Assembly (NCBI RefSeq): GCF_020520425.1
Contig: NC_079487.1
Coordinates: 126,626,385 to 126,690,384, forward strand
DNA length: 64,000 nt
DNA from: Spinacia oleracea
Taxonomy: Eukaryota > Streptophyta > Magnoliopsida > Caryophyllales > Amaranthaceae
Direction: 5' to 3'
The position numbers and the translations under genes are program-made. Shown one piece after another: positions 1 through 12,045 of the stretch. The notes under the pieces were generated by a model, which had not been told where the DNA came from, did not search any database, and saw only the letters and a program-made list of their open reading frames with translations. The first letter of the stretch is position 1. Each line of letters begins with the position of its first letter.

Positions 1-1413
1 GAAGGGTGACAAATTTGTGAGACCATAATCACGGAGTGGAATAAAATAATACCACAATCATTGCTCGTATTAAAAAAAAAGATGTGAGAGTAAGAGTTGG
101 TTAGCTGGCATCCTGTCCTCCTAATGTTACTGTGATTTGGACTATATACTATCTTATTTTCACTCTTCATTTTATTTCAAGAACTTGTGTCGGATCTTGA
201 ACATTCCGATCAGTGTAATCCACTAGAAAACCTGATTTTGGGCCAAACTCATGAAATTTTTTCGCAACATCGTGTCAGATTGGGTCATGCACTTGTAGCG
301 TACATGAGTCCAAGTAACATAGGACCCACGAAACCCAACATGTTGTACGTCCGTAGTTATCACTTTCAAAAACTAGAGTAAATAATTTGAACAACCCATA
401 TGGCCAAATGGAAATCCATTTGCATGAAGAGAAAAAAAAAAAAAAAAAAACTTGAAAACACATGCATTCGGCCCCCTTTTGTGGGTGGCGAGGTAGTAGA
501 CTGAGTATGTATGTTTTTCATCTGACTGCAGCATCTGACAGACTGACAGTGAGAAACTGGTGAAATTAATCAGCACATATTCTTGCGACAAGAATGCGCT
601 CAAATCTGACACTTTCTTCATAAACAAACCCTAACTATGCTTGGCTGCTAGTATGCTCTTCTCCGGGAATCTGGAATTTAAAACGCACCAAACAAACAAG
701 AAGCATGCCATTGTGATTAATATATATAGTCCAATCTTTTTCTATCAACTTGGCAAAACATTTGGCTTCTAGTCAAGTAAAAGAATGTGTGTTTGTGACT
801 TTGTGTGTGCGTTCTTGGATCGATTTGAAGAAAGGTTAAAAAAGACAATGATTAATCAATCTCATCGAGTACCGTGATCGAAAACTCGTTTGAAACACTG
901 ATTTCAGACTTTGAAAAGAAAGGTGGAGTACAAGACAATGAGCCTTAGTAGCGTCGTCCATGAATAAAATACAACCAATAAGTGCAGCAATTGTGTGTAG
1001 GGTTTGTACTTGATGAGTAGTTTCAAAGGATGACAAAATGAGTACTTGGGATTTGGGGTGGTGGTGGTGGTCTTCCCTCACATTCATGAGATTTTAGACT
1101 TTCCACATACTTGGGATCACAGGTCAAAAAAAAAATTGATTCACCTTTGGAAATTGTGGCAGAGAAAGGGATTTAACATCACTTTTAGAAAATGAAAAAT
1201 ATATTACTAACTTCAATATACCACCAATATTCATAGGGGATGTCATACCTCAACAAAAGGCTTTGATGGGTTAACAGTGTAACAACCACCAACTGAGTGA
1301 TACTACCCCAAGACTCCTACTTCAAAAAGGGATCACCATACCGATCTCTATGTTTTTTGAAGGAATTGATCATAGATACGATATAATATGTGCCAACAAA
1401 TCAAAGATTTAGT
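1..1413. other. Left flank; no gene recognised
   Basis: No convincing coding exon is visible on either strand. There is a run of A at about 429-450. The part nearest 1413 is probably the 3' untranslated region of the minus-strand NHL gene, but I cannot place its polyadenylation site. Confidence 0.5.
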
Positions 1414-4010
1414 TTATGTATATGAGTAGCTGCGGTTGTAGCCTGCTCTGAACCGGATATTTTGCTGATTGAATGCATCCATCGCATAATCAGTAGGCAT
1501 GATGACTGATTGACGTCTTCCCTCCTCCTGGACTGCCCCAAACACAATCTCATTGGTTTTCTCACAGCTTTGCTCATAGTAAGTCTGAGGGATGGATGAG
1601 TGATGCTGATGACGGTACTGATGTTTCTCACGTTTCTGCTTCTGCTGTGGCTGTTGCTGTGACTGTGGATGTTGCTGCTGCTGTTGCTGTGGCTGTTGCT
1701 GCTGCTGTTGCTGTGGTTGTGGCTGCTGCTGTTGCTGTGGCTGTGGCTGTTGCTGCTGCTGTAACTGTTGCTGAGGCAGCTGCTGGAACTCTGTGTCCCA
1801 ACCACTGTAGAAAGCTCGGCTTTGTCTCAGCTGTTGTTGCATTTTTTCTGCGTCTTTAGACATGAAGGCATATGTTTTCTTTGGGGTAGGCGTCCTAGTT
1901 TCAATTGACGGAGGCTCCTCTTCTTTGGGTATATGATAACTCTCTGGTGACTGCCAAGTGTGGGTTTGCTGATACTGTCCTTGATTCCTGTATTGGTACG
2001 CCACTGGCTTGCTTTTAAGTCCTGGAATTATACCACCAACTATTTCCATGGCTGATGTGCCAGCATTGGCAAGCAACTTTCCTAGAGATCCGAAAAAACT
2101 TTCTTCTTGCTTCTCCGTATCATATTCATTAGGGATTAACGGGGGCCTCACTGATTTAGGAGGCTTCTGGTATGGACTGGATGGAGCGTTTTCTACTATT
2201 TTCACATCCTGTGATAAAATTAACAAGTCAAATAAAGTAGTAATTAGTACAGAAAGCTTATGCATAGAGCAATGTTTACACTCAAAATTGGCATAGAGAG
2301 GGGTTCTTACATTCTGAGACACAATTGAACCAACTCGCCGCTGCAATAGGGCAAGCATGTAGCCGAAAAACCCAGCAGCAAGAAGCACAGCAATTCCTGT
2401 TATTATGATAGGAATGAGTGAGGCAAAGAAATGTCACCAGTCAGGTTACATAGAGCATAAGATTGCTTTAGCTTACCAAGAGGGAAGCTGCTTTCATATT
2501 GATAAGCACAGTCGTCAAAATGGAGATGAATTTCCCTGATTGCCCGATTCCCCCTATCAATTACCAGCAAGGAACAACTGCTTCCAACATAGACAACATC
2601 AAAGTCATTTGAGAACTTTGCTTCATCACTCGGTCCATCTACATGACCACCTTTATTGTTCCATTTTCCACCAGCAATTGTTGTGACTCCTGGAATTAGA
2701 ATCTCAATTAGTCTACATGTTCTGATCTTAACTGAATCAGCTTCAAGCTCAAGGCTAAAAATTTCATTTGTTATGAACATCTATTCATATTATGAACTTC
2801 ATACAAGACTATTAGCGGAAAGGAAACAAGTTCAATCACAAGTATTATCATTTCATCCTAATTCCTAAGAGTCCTCTGTGTCCTGTATCAACAATTTGAC
2901 AATTATCGTAGCAACCTCAACTCTCAAGTGTCCGATAAGAAATACCTGATTCACTGATCTTCCTGATAGCCATATTCATAGTATCCGCGACATAAATGTT
3001 TCCCCTGTCATCTACAGCAACGCCTTTCGGATGGTTCATCTTGGCTTCCCTGTATTTCCCATCAACATGTCCAGAGTATCCTTCAGGTGATCCAGCAACC
3101 AGCTTAGGTCTACTGTCTGCATTAGTGCATTATCACCATAAACCACACTCAGGATCCATCCAAATAAACAATGCACATGCACATGTGCACACAACAAATA
3201 CAAACATACTACATGAGGATATAAGAAAGTAACCCTCACATAAGAATCAAAATTGGAATCCAAAGAAAATCAATAACCCAATAACACAATTGCAATAAAG
3301 TAAAATAAAATAGAATAAAATTGACAACAAACCCGAAAACTAGCAATGATACCGAACAAGCCCTCGATTATTGTATACTACTCCGTATTCTAATACCATG
3401 AAATGGAATGGTAAAAAACACTTACAGAGAGAGAGTGCAGAAGAGATCCTGTAAAGATTGCTGTTAGCAGAATCCACAATCAGAAGCTCTCCACTAGGCA
3501 AAACTTCAACAGAATAAGGCTCAATCCCAAGCTTACTTCCATCAAACACAGTCTCAACATCATACCCACTTTCAAATTTCATCATTGACCGCCCAGAAAC
3601 TGCTGCTAACATCATCACATTACTCAATCAATACACATTCAACCCACATTTTTCCCTCAAAATCACCAACAACAAAAAAGGGGGAAATCAACAAACAAAC
3701 AAAAAGTTAAAAAAAATTTAAGATCTCCAAACAATAAAATACCTGTTTTAGTAGTTGCTTTGAGTGACCACACCCATTGAATCAGCTTAGCTATTGAACT
3801 TGAAATAAACCCACTTACAATTTCTGCAAAAAAAAAAAAAAATCAACAAAATACAGTCAAAATGTGCAGAAAATATCACAATGGGGCGAATTTAAAGTGA
3901 TTTTTGAGGTATAATTACTTACTTGCAGGTGGGGTTGAAGCAGAAACTGAAGAAAACCCAGAAAATAGAACCAAAAATGAGATAAATAGCACCAACAAAC
4001 TTCTTCCCAT
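1414..4010 (-). CDS. NHL-repeat protein with signal peptide, one membrane segment and polyQ tail (7 exons)
   Basis: Plant NHL-domain protein of unknown biochemical role; NHL repeats form beta-propellers that usually bind proteins or RNA. Minus-strand exons: 4010-3923, 3823-3743, 3602-3426, 3116-2946, 2689-2477, 2396-2311, 2208-1414. All introns are GT-AG and the frame joins throughout, giving 536 residues. The start gives MGRSLLVLFISFLVLF, a clear signal peptide, then a Lys/Trp-rich segment ending LKATTKT. The propeller covers about residues 57-243, with repeats around YSVEVLPSGELLIVDSANSN, MNHPKGVAVDDRGNIYVADT and FSNDFDVVYVG. Exon 6 encodes a hydrophobic segment (GIAVLLAAGFFGYMLALL, about 244-262), so the protein is probably membrane-anchored. 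The last exon encodes a low-complexity tail with a Gln/Pro tract at about residues 412-463. Exon structure is my reading. The family call is firm; the function is unknown. Confidence 0.93.
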
Positions 4011-4420
4011 TTTTGTTGAAAATAGGGTGGAAAAACCCCAGAAAAATTAAACAGCTGATCTTCAAGAGGTTTGCATTATCAGTAAAAACCCTAGAAAGAG
4101 AAAGTGAAGTTGATTTTTGAACCCAATAAAAAATTGAGAATAAAAAAAAAGTGGGATTTTTAGTTTTAAGTTTTTGCAACTTTTTGATTTGCTTTTTGAG
4201 AGGGGTGAAGAAGATGAAAGAGACAACAAATGGGGGAAAAGGATTGAGGAAAAAGGGTAGTGTGAGTGGGGGGAGAGTGTGTGTGTAAAAACAGTGTTAA
4301 TGGAGAATCTGTGTTAATTAATGAATGAATTTAGTACAACTGTGAGAAAAAGTGAAGGGGATGTTTTCAACAGCAAATCAGGGAAGAGAGAGATAGACAA
4401 AGAGAGTGCTAAGCCACCGC

Positions 4421-4428
4421 CTTATATA
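4421..4428 (-). promoter_or_regulatory. TATA box of the NHL gene
   Basis: Minus-strand TATATAAG, about 410 bp upstream of the ATG at 4010. Transcription would start near 4390 and give a leader of about 380 nt. That stretch is rich in GA runs, i.e. CT-rich on the sense strand, as is common in plant leaders. Prediction from position only. Confidence 0.5.
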
Positions 4429-4579
4429 TTAATGGCGTCATCATGATAGGTGTACTTAAGATTTTGCTTGCATCGACGTATGAGGTGCATGCGCGTGAGG
4501 GCGGATAGGTCTATATATGTGCCATCAAATACATATCTGGAAGCACGATGGTAATTGCACCATTATTTTGAAAACTTTT

Positions 4580-4706
4580 GAATACCATACTTGAGTAATG
4601 AACACCATTTTTGAGTTTCTAAGTACCATTTTTGAACTTCTGAATATCATATTTAAACTTATGAGTACCATATTTTAATGTATGAGTATCAATTTTGGTA
4701 TGACAT
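4580..4706. repeat. Diverged 21-bp tandem repeat (about 6 units)
   Basis: Units begin near 4581, 4601, 4622, 4643, 4664 and 4685, with consensus close to AGTACCATTTTTGAACTTATG. It lies about 150-280 bp upstream of the predicted TATA box of the NHL gene. Confidence 0.75.
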
Positions 4707-4849
4707 GTTTTTGTCAAAATATATCTAAGATTGAAATATAGTTCCTCGCATGCGCGTACTATTATTTGATTATGGACATGATACAACGATAAGCTCATGT
4801 GTCAACTAGTGTGATGCACCCACCAATTATGTGTTGATATATGTACTCC

Positions 4850-5345
4850 TTTTTTTTTTAAGGTAAGAAGAATAGTACATTAGAAACCCCTTCGCACGAG
4901 GGATAGGGATACTCCTAAGTAATCACTGTCTAAAATGGAAAGTAACCAGAGACTATTACAAGATTCAATACACATCGTGTTGCTAATTAGATGACCAACC
5001 TTTGCTATTCAATATGTTGCTTGATTAGCTTCTCGGTAGACGTGCTTAATATCCCAATTGTCGAAGAAATGAGAATATCTTGTATATCTTGAATGACGAA
5101 GTAGAGTTTCCACTAGATTTTTCAAATTCCTTTTACTGCGTTGATGACCATCAAGTTGTCTCCTTCAATGCTTAGATGCTTGATGTTAAGTTTTTTTGCT
5201 TCTTGAATTCCTTTGTGAAGAGCAAAAGCTTCTGCCATGAAAGCTTGTGTTATGCCTATATTGTATGCATGAATACTGATAGGAGCGTCATTATTGTCGT
5301 GAATGATGAACCTAACACCACTCTATCTTGTGTATATGTATATAT
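4850..5345 (-). pseudogene. 5'-truncated LINE (L1-like), RNase H C-terminus, broken
   Basis: A retrotransposed fragment on the minus strand. The poly(A) tail appears as a T-run at 4850-4859. A 13-bp target-site duplication ATATATGTACTCC flanks it at 4837-4849 and 5346-5358. The reverse strand encodes a plant LINE RNase H domain: FMAEAFALHKGIQEAKK, then LSIEGDNLMVINAVKG. After in-frame stops, and in another frame, comes WDIKHVYREANQA and the typical end DYLGVSLSLVRRGF. Stops and at least one frameshift make it dead. The 496-bp length is typical of 5' truncation during target-primed reverse transcription. Confidence 0.88.
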
Positions 5346-5358
5346 ATATATGTACTCC

Positions 5359-6582
5359 GTATTGGCTTCATGATTTATGTACGTATTTGTTGGAAATCCT
5401 AGTGAGAATACAAAAGAAAATGAGTGGGAAAATGTGGGAATATGAAAAGTCCCACATGGGAAAAACACAAACCATATTCAATGTTTATATTTGGGGGTTT
5501 GATGAAAACATTTGTTTAAGGAAGCATGTGAGTGGCATGGGTGGTCACAACACACACGCGCGTGTCGGGCGAGGGTCGTGTTTTTGTTCAACAAAACAAT
5601 CACTTGTCACGTTATTCTTGAGCTGAGAAGATTCGATCATGAAACATATCATATATGGATCTTCAGTCTTAACCAATAGGTCAAAATCTCATTGGTACTT
5701 TATTAGTACTACGCAATCATATCTTTAAGCAACCAATATTGGCCATGTTCCTCAAGATTTAAACTCCTAATAGATTAAGTGATTTCCTTTTTTACAAAAC
5801 TTTATAAAAACAAACCCTATTGGGATGGGTTTAATAAAACACAAAAACGCTTGCTTAATGGATAACATTTTTTTTATTATTATTCACATACTTTGTACAT
5901 TTTATTTTTCTTTTCTAAATAAATTAGTCTTGTTGTTAGGAACTTAGATTTTATAATTTGCAGCTACAAATGATGTGAGCTTCAAAATGAAAATGAGAAT
6001 ATCGATGTACTCGTTATTTTTATTTTATTTGAATTTTTTTAAGGGAATAGAACCTTTTTTCATGCAAAATCCAAAATCCTTTTAATACGGAGTAAAATTT
6101 GTTAACATCTTTTCATGATTTTTTTTTATCAGTGAAACAAAAAAGGAAAAGAAAAAAATTATGAGAAAAAGGAAAAATAAAAATGGTCCAAATTGTTGAG
6201 GCTGCATGCGCATTTAGTACGGAGTATCAGCTTGGATATTTCAATAAATATTTACCAACAATCGAGATTCCTAACAATAAAGCTAATTTACCGATTTACC
6301 AATAATGTCTTAATCTGGGCACGATAGGTTATGATTCTATTTTTACATTCCCCGATTATTAATTTAGTTTAACCTTGTAACTCAATCGCAAAATAAAAAA
6401 AAATTACAAAGCCATATATTCACCCAAAAATTATTAAAATAATGTAGGAAATGAACAGACCACAGTTTTTCAAGTGGAAGCCAAAGTTTCAAAAGTTTTT
6501 CAAGTGGAAGCCAAAGTTTCAAAAGTTTTAATTAGACTTCTATATTTGTTGGGAGAATTACACACTTTGATCTTTGCAAATT
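5359..6582. other. Intergenic, AT-rich; one small tandem duplication
   Basis: No gene seen. A 30-bp unit is repeated twice, perfectly, at 6464-6493 and 6494-6523. TACGGAGTA occurs at 6086 and 6218. Confidence 0.6.
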
Positions 6583-6700
6583 CGAACTTAAACTTTATTG
6601 GGATTTTGAATAGGACAATCTTTATATGATCATAGTTTTTCTGAACCTATGATCATGTCGATAAAGATTGTCCTAAAACTCCCAATAAAATTTAAGTTCG
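6583..6700. repeat. Long imperfect inverted repeat (about 54-bp arms)
   Basis: The left arm starts CGAACTTAAACTTTATTGGG and ends with ATGATCATAG. After a loop of about 11 nt (TTTTTCTGAAC) the right arm returns, starting CTATGATCAT and ending ATTTAAGTTCG. A transcript of either strand would fold into a long hairpin with a few mismatches. It may be a foldback MITE or a source of small RNA. Confidence 0.75.
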
Positions 6701-8969
6701 TTAATGTAAGCAACTTTAATGACTATTAAGTGAAATTCAAATGAAGAAATGCATTCTTAATTCTAATTGAGTTTTTTAGTTTAGCATTCACCTCATAATT
6801 CATTGATAAGAGATAACTCATTTAGTGATGAGTTAAGATTCGACCCAAATCTTATTGATGAGTTAAGAGATAAGTCATTTAGTGATAACTCATTTAGACA
6901 AACATATGGCGAATCGGTAATACGATAATCTCTATCCCCAAATCCTCTCAATCGATAAGATTCGACCCTTAACCCATGAACTAACTCACTGTTTGGCATG
7001 GTAAATAAGAGTAGGGTCCAATTCGTTCATGTGTCATATTCAATTTCCAAGATCAATTATGAAAGAGCAAAGTTGATGATAAATTAACTTTAATCCTTTC
7101 CATATCCTAAATTTGTACTAGTTGTAGCAACTACCAAACAACTCAACATGTTACATCATAATGTTTCGCTCTATCAGCAAAATACCTATTGTTGTCTACA
7201 AAGTGTCATTTTTTTGTTTGAAACTAGGAAGGTACTCAAAGGAAGACATATAGTGATTTAGTCCTTTTTGTTTTTACCATTTCTTGTAAAACTCTTCCTA
7301 AATGTGAAGTCTGGCGGTTAAATAATTATCAGACGGTCTGTTATGATACCAATTGAGCTTTTCTTTTCCATGATTCTCTACTCCATCCTAAACAAATACA
7401 TCATTCTAACTGACGCACTTGTTAATGCACAAATTTAACTGAAGTACGAGTATATCATTTCCATTTCTTTGAAACGTTTTATCAATGTTCTTGTCTTTTT
7501 AACCATCTAATTTCACATGAATATTTCAGAAATAAATTACTTTTGTTAAGGGGAATTTCAAAAAAAAAATTCATTTCAAGATAAAACCTTTTTTCTATAA
7601 TCAAATTTGAGCTAATATTCCTCCCATCCCAAAAAATAAAGTAAAAAGGACAAAGTGGTACTAAAAAAGAAAGGACCTTGGACCTTCTCTAAGACTCTAA
7701 CAGGTAAGTTACTGTACCCTAGCAAGATCCACAAACTGTGACTGTGACCCTGTTAGGATTTTGCATAACAACCAACTGAAGCAAACACCACACACTTCAC
7801 CATCAATTTCCCCCTTTACCGGTTTATCCCCATTCAAACCAACCATACTACAAACTCGGACGTTCTTATGCCCTATTCTATTCACCTTATTTTTCACCAA
7901 CTTCAAGTAAATTTAACGAAGTTTGGAAAAAACAAGGGTTACCTACAGGACGGTATGAAATGGTGAGAAAAACATCATATCCCCTTCATTAAATAGCTAA
8001 ACTCTTCCCCGCCCACGGGACAACTATTTTCACCCCTGTACAACCAACACGAGAAAACGGAAAGCAATGAAATTTCGTTCAAGCCGGACGTAGCCCTACT
8101 ATTACAAGGGCTAAAAAGGTCATTTCATATAGACCATTCGTTCAAGCATAAGAAATTAAGAATCTTATACAGACAAAAGAATTGCTATCTCAATCACATT
8201 TATGCACACAGCCATGTGCAGCCTACAACTCAGGCATGATGTATTTTTTTCATGTGGACCTGCATAGACTTAGCCTTACATCTATCATGCACTCAGATAA
8301 GCAAATGTTATCACAGCTCACAGCACAACTTGCTCAACCATGTTGCAAAATATAAATTCAAGCAAATTATCACCCAAAAAAAGAAACAACAGTAGTATCA
8401 TGTAAAAAGAACAACAATCGCCCTTTTTTTTTACTACTCCGTAAAAGAAATTTACAAAGGCAAAACATACAAGCGAATTCCAACAACAGTTAGAGTATGT
8501 AGTAAATAATAAGACGCAGAAACTCACTCTTTTTTCCGAGTTTATGATTCAACGGGAAGTAGAAGAAACCGCTTATATCCGCAAAAGCTTTTTTTTGTTA
8601 GCAACGAGCATCCTGCTGACCTTTGTGAAAGATCAAGCCGGGATATTCCTATGTTGTTTTTTGTTCATGATCATCCAAATCATTTTGTTAGAGACAATAG
8701 GGGGGAACTTTGGCATCAAACAGAATCCTGTACACATTGATGGCGAGCTTAAAGCAACCACGATCTGCATCAAAAGGTCCCTTCTTGTCGGAGAACTACA
8801 CTACTTTCACCATGTACAATTACCCAATGTTTTAACGTGTTAAAAAGACTTTAAGATCACAGGAGTAGAATACCAGTTTCACCTAGTAGAAGAGAATCAT
8901 GTGACAGTAATCTTTTTTCTGGCGTAGACACACTGGGTGGATCTATAACTACAAGAACAGACTGGCGTG
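6701..8969. other. Intergenic and probable 3' UTR of the TPS gene
   Basis: From about 6780 to 6990 there are short local repeats of GATGAGTTAAGA and CATTTAGTGAT. From about 8200 to 8969 the sequence is probably the 3' untranslated region of the minus-strand TPS gene. TACTCCGTA occurs at 8435. No further gene recognised. Confidence 0.45.
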
Positions 8970-11900
8970 CTAGAAAGTACTTTCAAACGAGACTTGAGCA
9001 TGAGGATTATACCGAGGTTTTTGAGTTGAGGCAGCAGCAGCTAGCCCAGCCAGAAGCCGTAAGACGTCAGATGTATCATCAAGATAGTACTTTGCTTTGC
9101 TAGGCTTTTGTCCAACAGTGCAGCAGAAGACTTCAGGAAGCCCAGATGAAGTTGGACTTGAGAACTTCAACAAGCTTTCAAACATGTCTTCATCAGATCT
9201 GTCATCCCCAATGCACACCAGAAAGTCTGGTCGTTTTCCACCATTGATTAACGTTGTAATAACTTTCTCAACAACAAGCCCCTTGCTAACACCCTGGTTA
9301 CAGCAGAAAAGAGATGAATTAAGATATGGAGTGGCAAAAAGGGGGGGTAAAAAGGAATGGAGAGTAAACTAATACAATACCTGTGGCTTAACTTCAACAA
9401 TGTTGTGACCCCTGGCAACAACAGTTGGTTCATTGGCAAGAACGTTTTCGAGATGATCCATTAACTCCATCGCTTGCCAGGATCCAAAGTCAGGGTCCGC
9501 ATCTTGGTGATGCCACACCAAGGCACTTTCTTTGGTCTCTATGTTAGAGCCATCTGTTGCTTCAGTATACGATCTCATGATAGGTTCAACAATCTCTTTC
9601 CAGTCAAGCTCTGCAGTATTAGATTCCCATTCAGTAGCTTTATTCGGTCTGCAAGAAGAAGAAAAAAGTCAGCTAAAAACAGAGAAGCTTCTTGACTAAA
9701 ATACTCATTTTAATATTTTACGGATATAAATCTGCCATTACCGTTCTAAAGAAAACCATACAAAGCATTGATGAGTGAGATATGATGAATTTTTTCTTCA
9801 GTGAACTTCTTACTCCTATCCTGTGTAAAACAATATCTTTCTCTTCCATCTAATCACCTACTTTGCCTTAATCTCTTCTATACTCTATTTATCCTCAATT
9901 CCTTAAATTCGTCCTTTATCCCTTACATTAGTTACCAGATCAGAACTGAAGCCCAAGTTCACCCGCCCCCATCGTCAATTATTATGATATTTTTGATAAA
10001 TGTCTCAAAGTATTACCAAATATGAAAATGCAAACATAATCAACTTACCGTAAGAAGTACCCATGCTCAGCAGCTATTCCCAGTAACTGGCATGGACTGA
10101 GCCATTCATCTAGTTGAGTTTTTCCTCTGCCGCTGACGACAAACACTGTGTTTTTGGGATCATTGCAAAGAGCATTCAGAACAGAGAAGACTTCAGGACT
10201 TGGACATTTGTTCATACTTGTTTGTGGTACAATAGTACCATCATAATCCAGGAATATCACTCTTTTACTGGTCCTCCTATACGCTGAGGCAATATAGTCA
10301 ACATTCAGCTTCCTGAAACTTGGAGAAAGAGAGACGACTCTGAAACTTAGCCCTAAACCAAATCCCCAACACCGTTTATTATAATGGTTTTGGCATGCTC
10401 TCTCCAAATCCTGCACAAAACTGCGTGCCCAATAAGCCACGTCATGAGAACTAACATATCGATAATGTTTCTCATGCCGTAAATGTTTCTCAGCATCTGG
10501 CATCGTAAGAGCCAAATTCAAGGCTTCGGCCACAGCATCAATATCCCATGGGTTCACTCTGATGGCACCACTGAGAGAAGGAGAGCATCCTACAAATTCC
10601 GAAACTACAAGCATACTTGTTTGAGGAGTGTCTGATTTTACACCCAAAGCTTCATCTAAAGTGGGTGTTCCCTGCCTGCAGACAATGTACTTGTATGGAA
10701 CCAGATTCATACCGTCCCTAACAGCATTAACTAGGCAGCATTCGGCTACAGCATAATATGCTGACTTCTCAAATCGAGGAACAGGGCGATCGATAATAAC
10801 CACAGGTTCATAATCTGGAGAACCATACATCTCATTAATCCTTCTTGCAATCAGATATGTCTCCCTCTTTGCTTCCTGTACATCCTTGCCTGAACTTCGA
10901 GCAGGATTAATGATTTGAATCAGGACCAACGTGCCCTGGAACTCTGGATTCTGAAGAAGAAGTTGCTCTATGGCCAATAATTTCAGACTGATACCTTTAA
11001 ATATATCCATATCATCAATCCCTACTATCACTTTTTTCCCTTTGAACTGTTCTTGGATTTCTTTAACTCTGACTGATGTGCAAGGAAGATTCAAAGCAGA
11101 TTCTATTCGACCAACATGAATACCGACAGGCAAAATTTTAATAAAAACAGTGCGACCAAAATAATCCAATCCAATATGCCCTCTCTTTGATGCGTAGTCC
11201 AATCCGAGCATCCTACTGCAGCACGACAGGAAATGCCTGGCATAATCAAAGGTATGAAAACCAACTAAATCACAATTCAGCAGCCCTCTCAAGATTTCAT
11301 CCCTTACAGGCAATGTTCGGTAGATTTCTGATGAAGGGAATGGACTATGCAAGAAAAATCCCAGCTTAACTCGAAAGAATCGTTTCCTTAAAAATGTAGG
11401 CAGGACCATGAGGTGATAATCATGTACCCATACATAATCATCCTCAGGGTTTATGACTTCCATTACTTTATCAGCAAATATTTTATTAGCACAAACATAT
11501 GCCTGCCAGAGTGCACGATCAAAACGATCACCATGGTCTGGGCACATGGGTAGCATGTAATGAAAAAGCGGCCACAAATACTGCTTACAATACCCATGAT
11601 AAAACTTCTTCTGGAGATCTTGGGGAAGAAACGTAGGAACACATTTAAATTCCCTGAGAAGCTTCTGTGAAACCTCATCCTGCTCATTAATATCAATATC
11701 AGCCTTCAGAGAACCGATATAGATAACCTCGGTATTGGGTGTCAATCCATTTTTCAACTGTAGAAGAATTGAATCCTCATCAACAGTGAAACGCCACTTT
11801 CCAGTTTCTGTATCCCTAGATGCATGAAGAGGCAGCATATTAGCAACAACAATCGTTCTCTCACGAACAATTGAGGCATCCACATCTTCATCACTACTCT

Positions 11901-12030
11901 CACGACCATCCAAGTCAGAGATAATCCCAGGAACAGTCATTACCCGTGGAAGAGTTCTAGGAGTACAAGGGATATCCAGTAGATCACCAGAGACTAGGCC
12001 CAGCAAGTTTCCATATGATTTTGATCCCAT
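8970..12030 (-). CDS. TPS9: Class II alpha,alpha-trehalose-phosphate synthase (TPS9-like), 3 coding exons
   Basis: Two-domain sugar-signalling protein: an N-terminal glycosyltransferase-20 (trehalose-6-phosphate synthase) domain and a C-terminal trehalose-phosphatase domain. Plant class II members generally show little or no catalytic activity and are thought to be regulatory, linked to SnRK1 and 14-3-3 proteins. Minus-strand exons: 12030-10049, 9648-9381, 9293-8970, all GT-AG, giving 857 residues, the usual length. Visible motifs: the N-terminal LPRVMTVPGIISDLDG typical of class II; VHDYHLMVLPTFLRKRF and VRDGMNLVPYKY in the synthase domain; and the HAD phosphatase motifs LDYDGT (about residue 594), VSGRG, and GDDRSDED (about 778-785). 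The start is fixed by the MGSKSYGN class II N-terminus just downstream of a leader intron. The closest relatives I recognise are TPS7/TPS9/TPS10, and the exact number is uncertain. The gene looks intact. Confidence 0.96.
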
Positions 12031-12045
12031 GGATGATAGTATCTC

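Noticed and set aside
1596-1859. Plus-strand Ala/Val-rich frame of 87 codons
   Set aside because: It is the antisense of the CAG/CAA polyglutamine tract of the NHL gene.
8544-8843. 99-codon plus-strand frame with hydrophobic residues
   Set aside because: Lies in the probable 3' UTR of the TPS gene on the opposite strand, with no recognisable domain or splice context.
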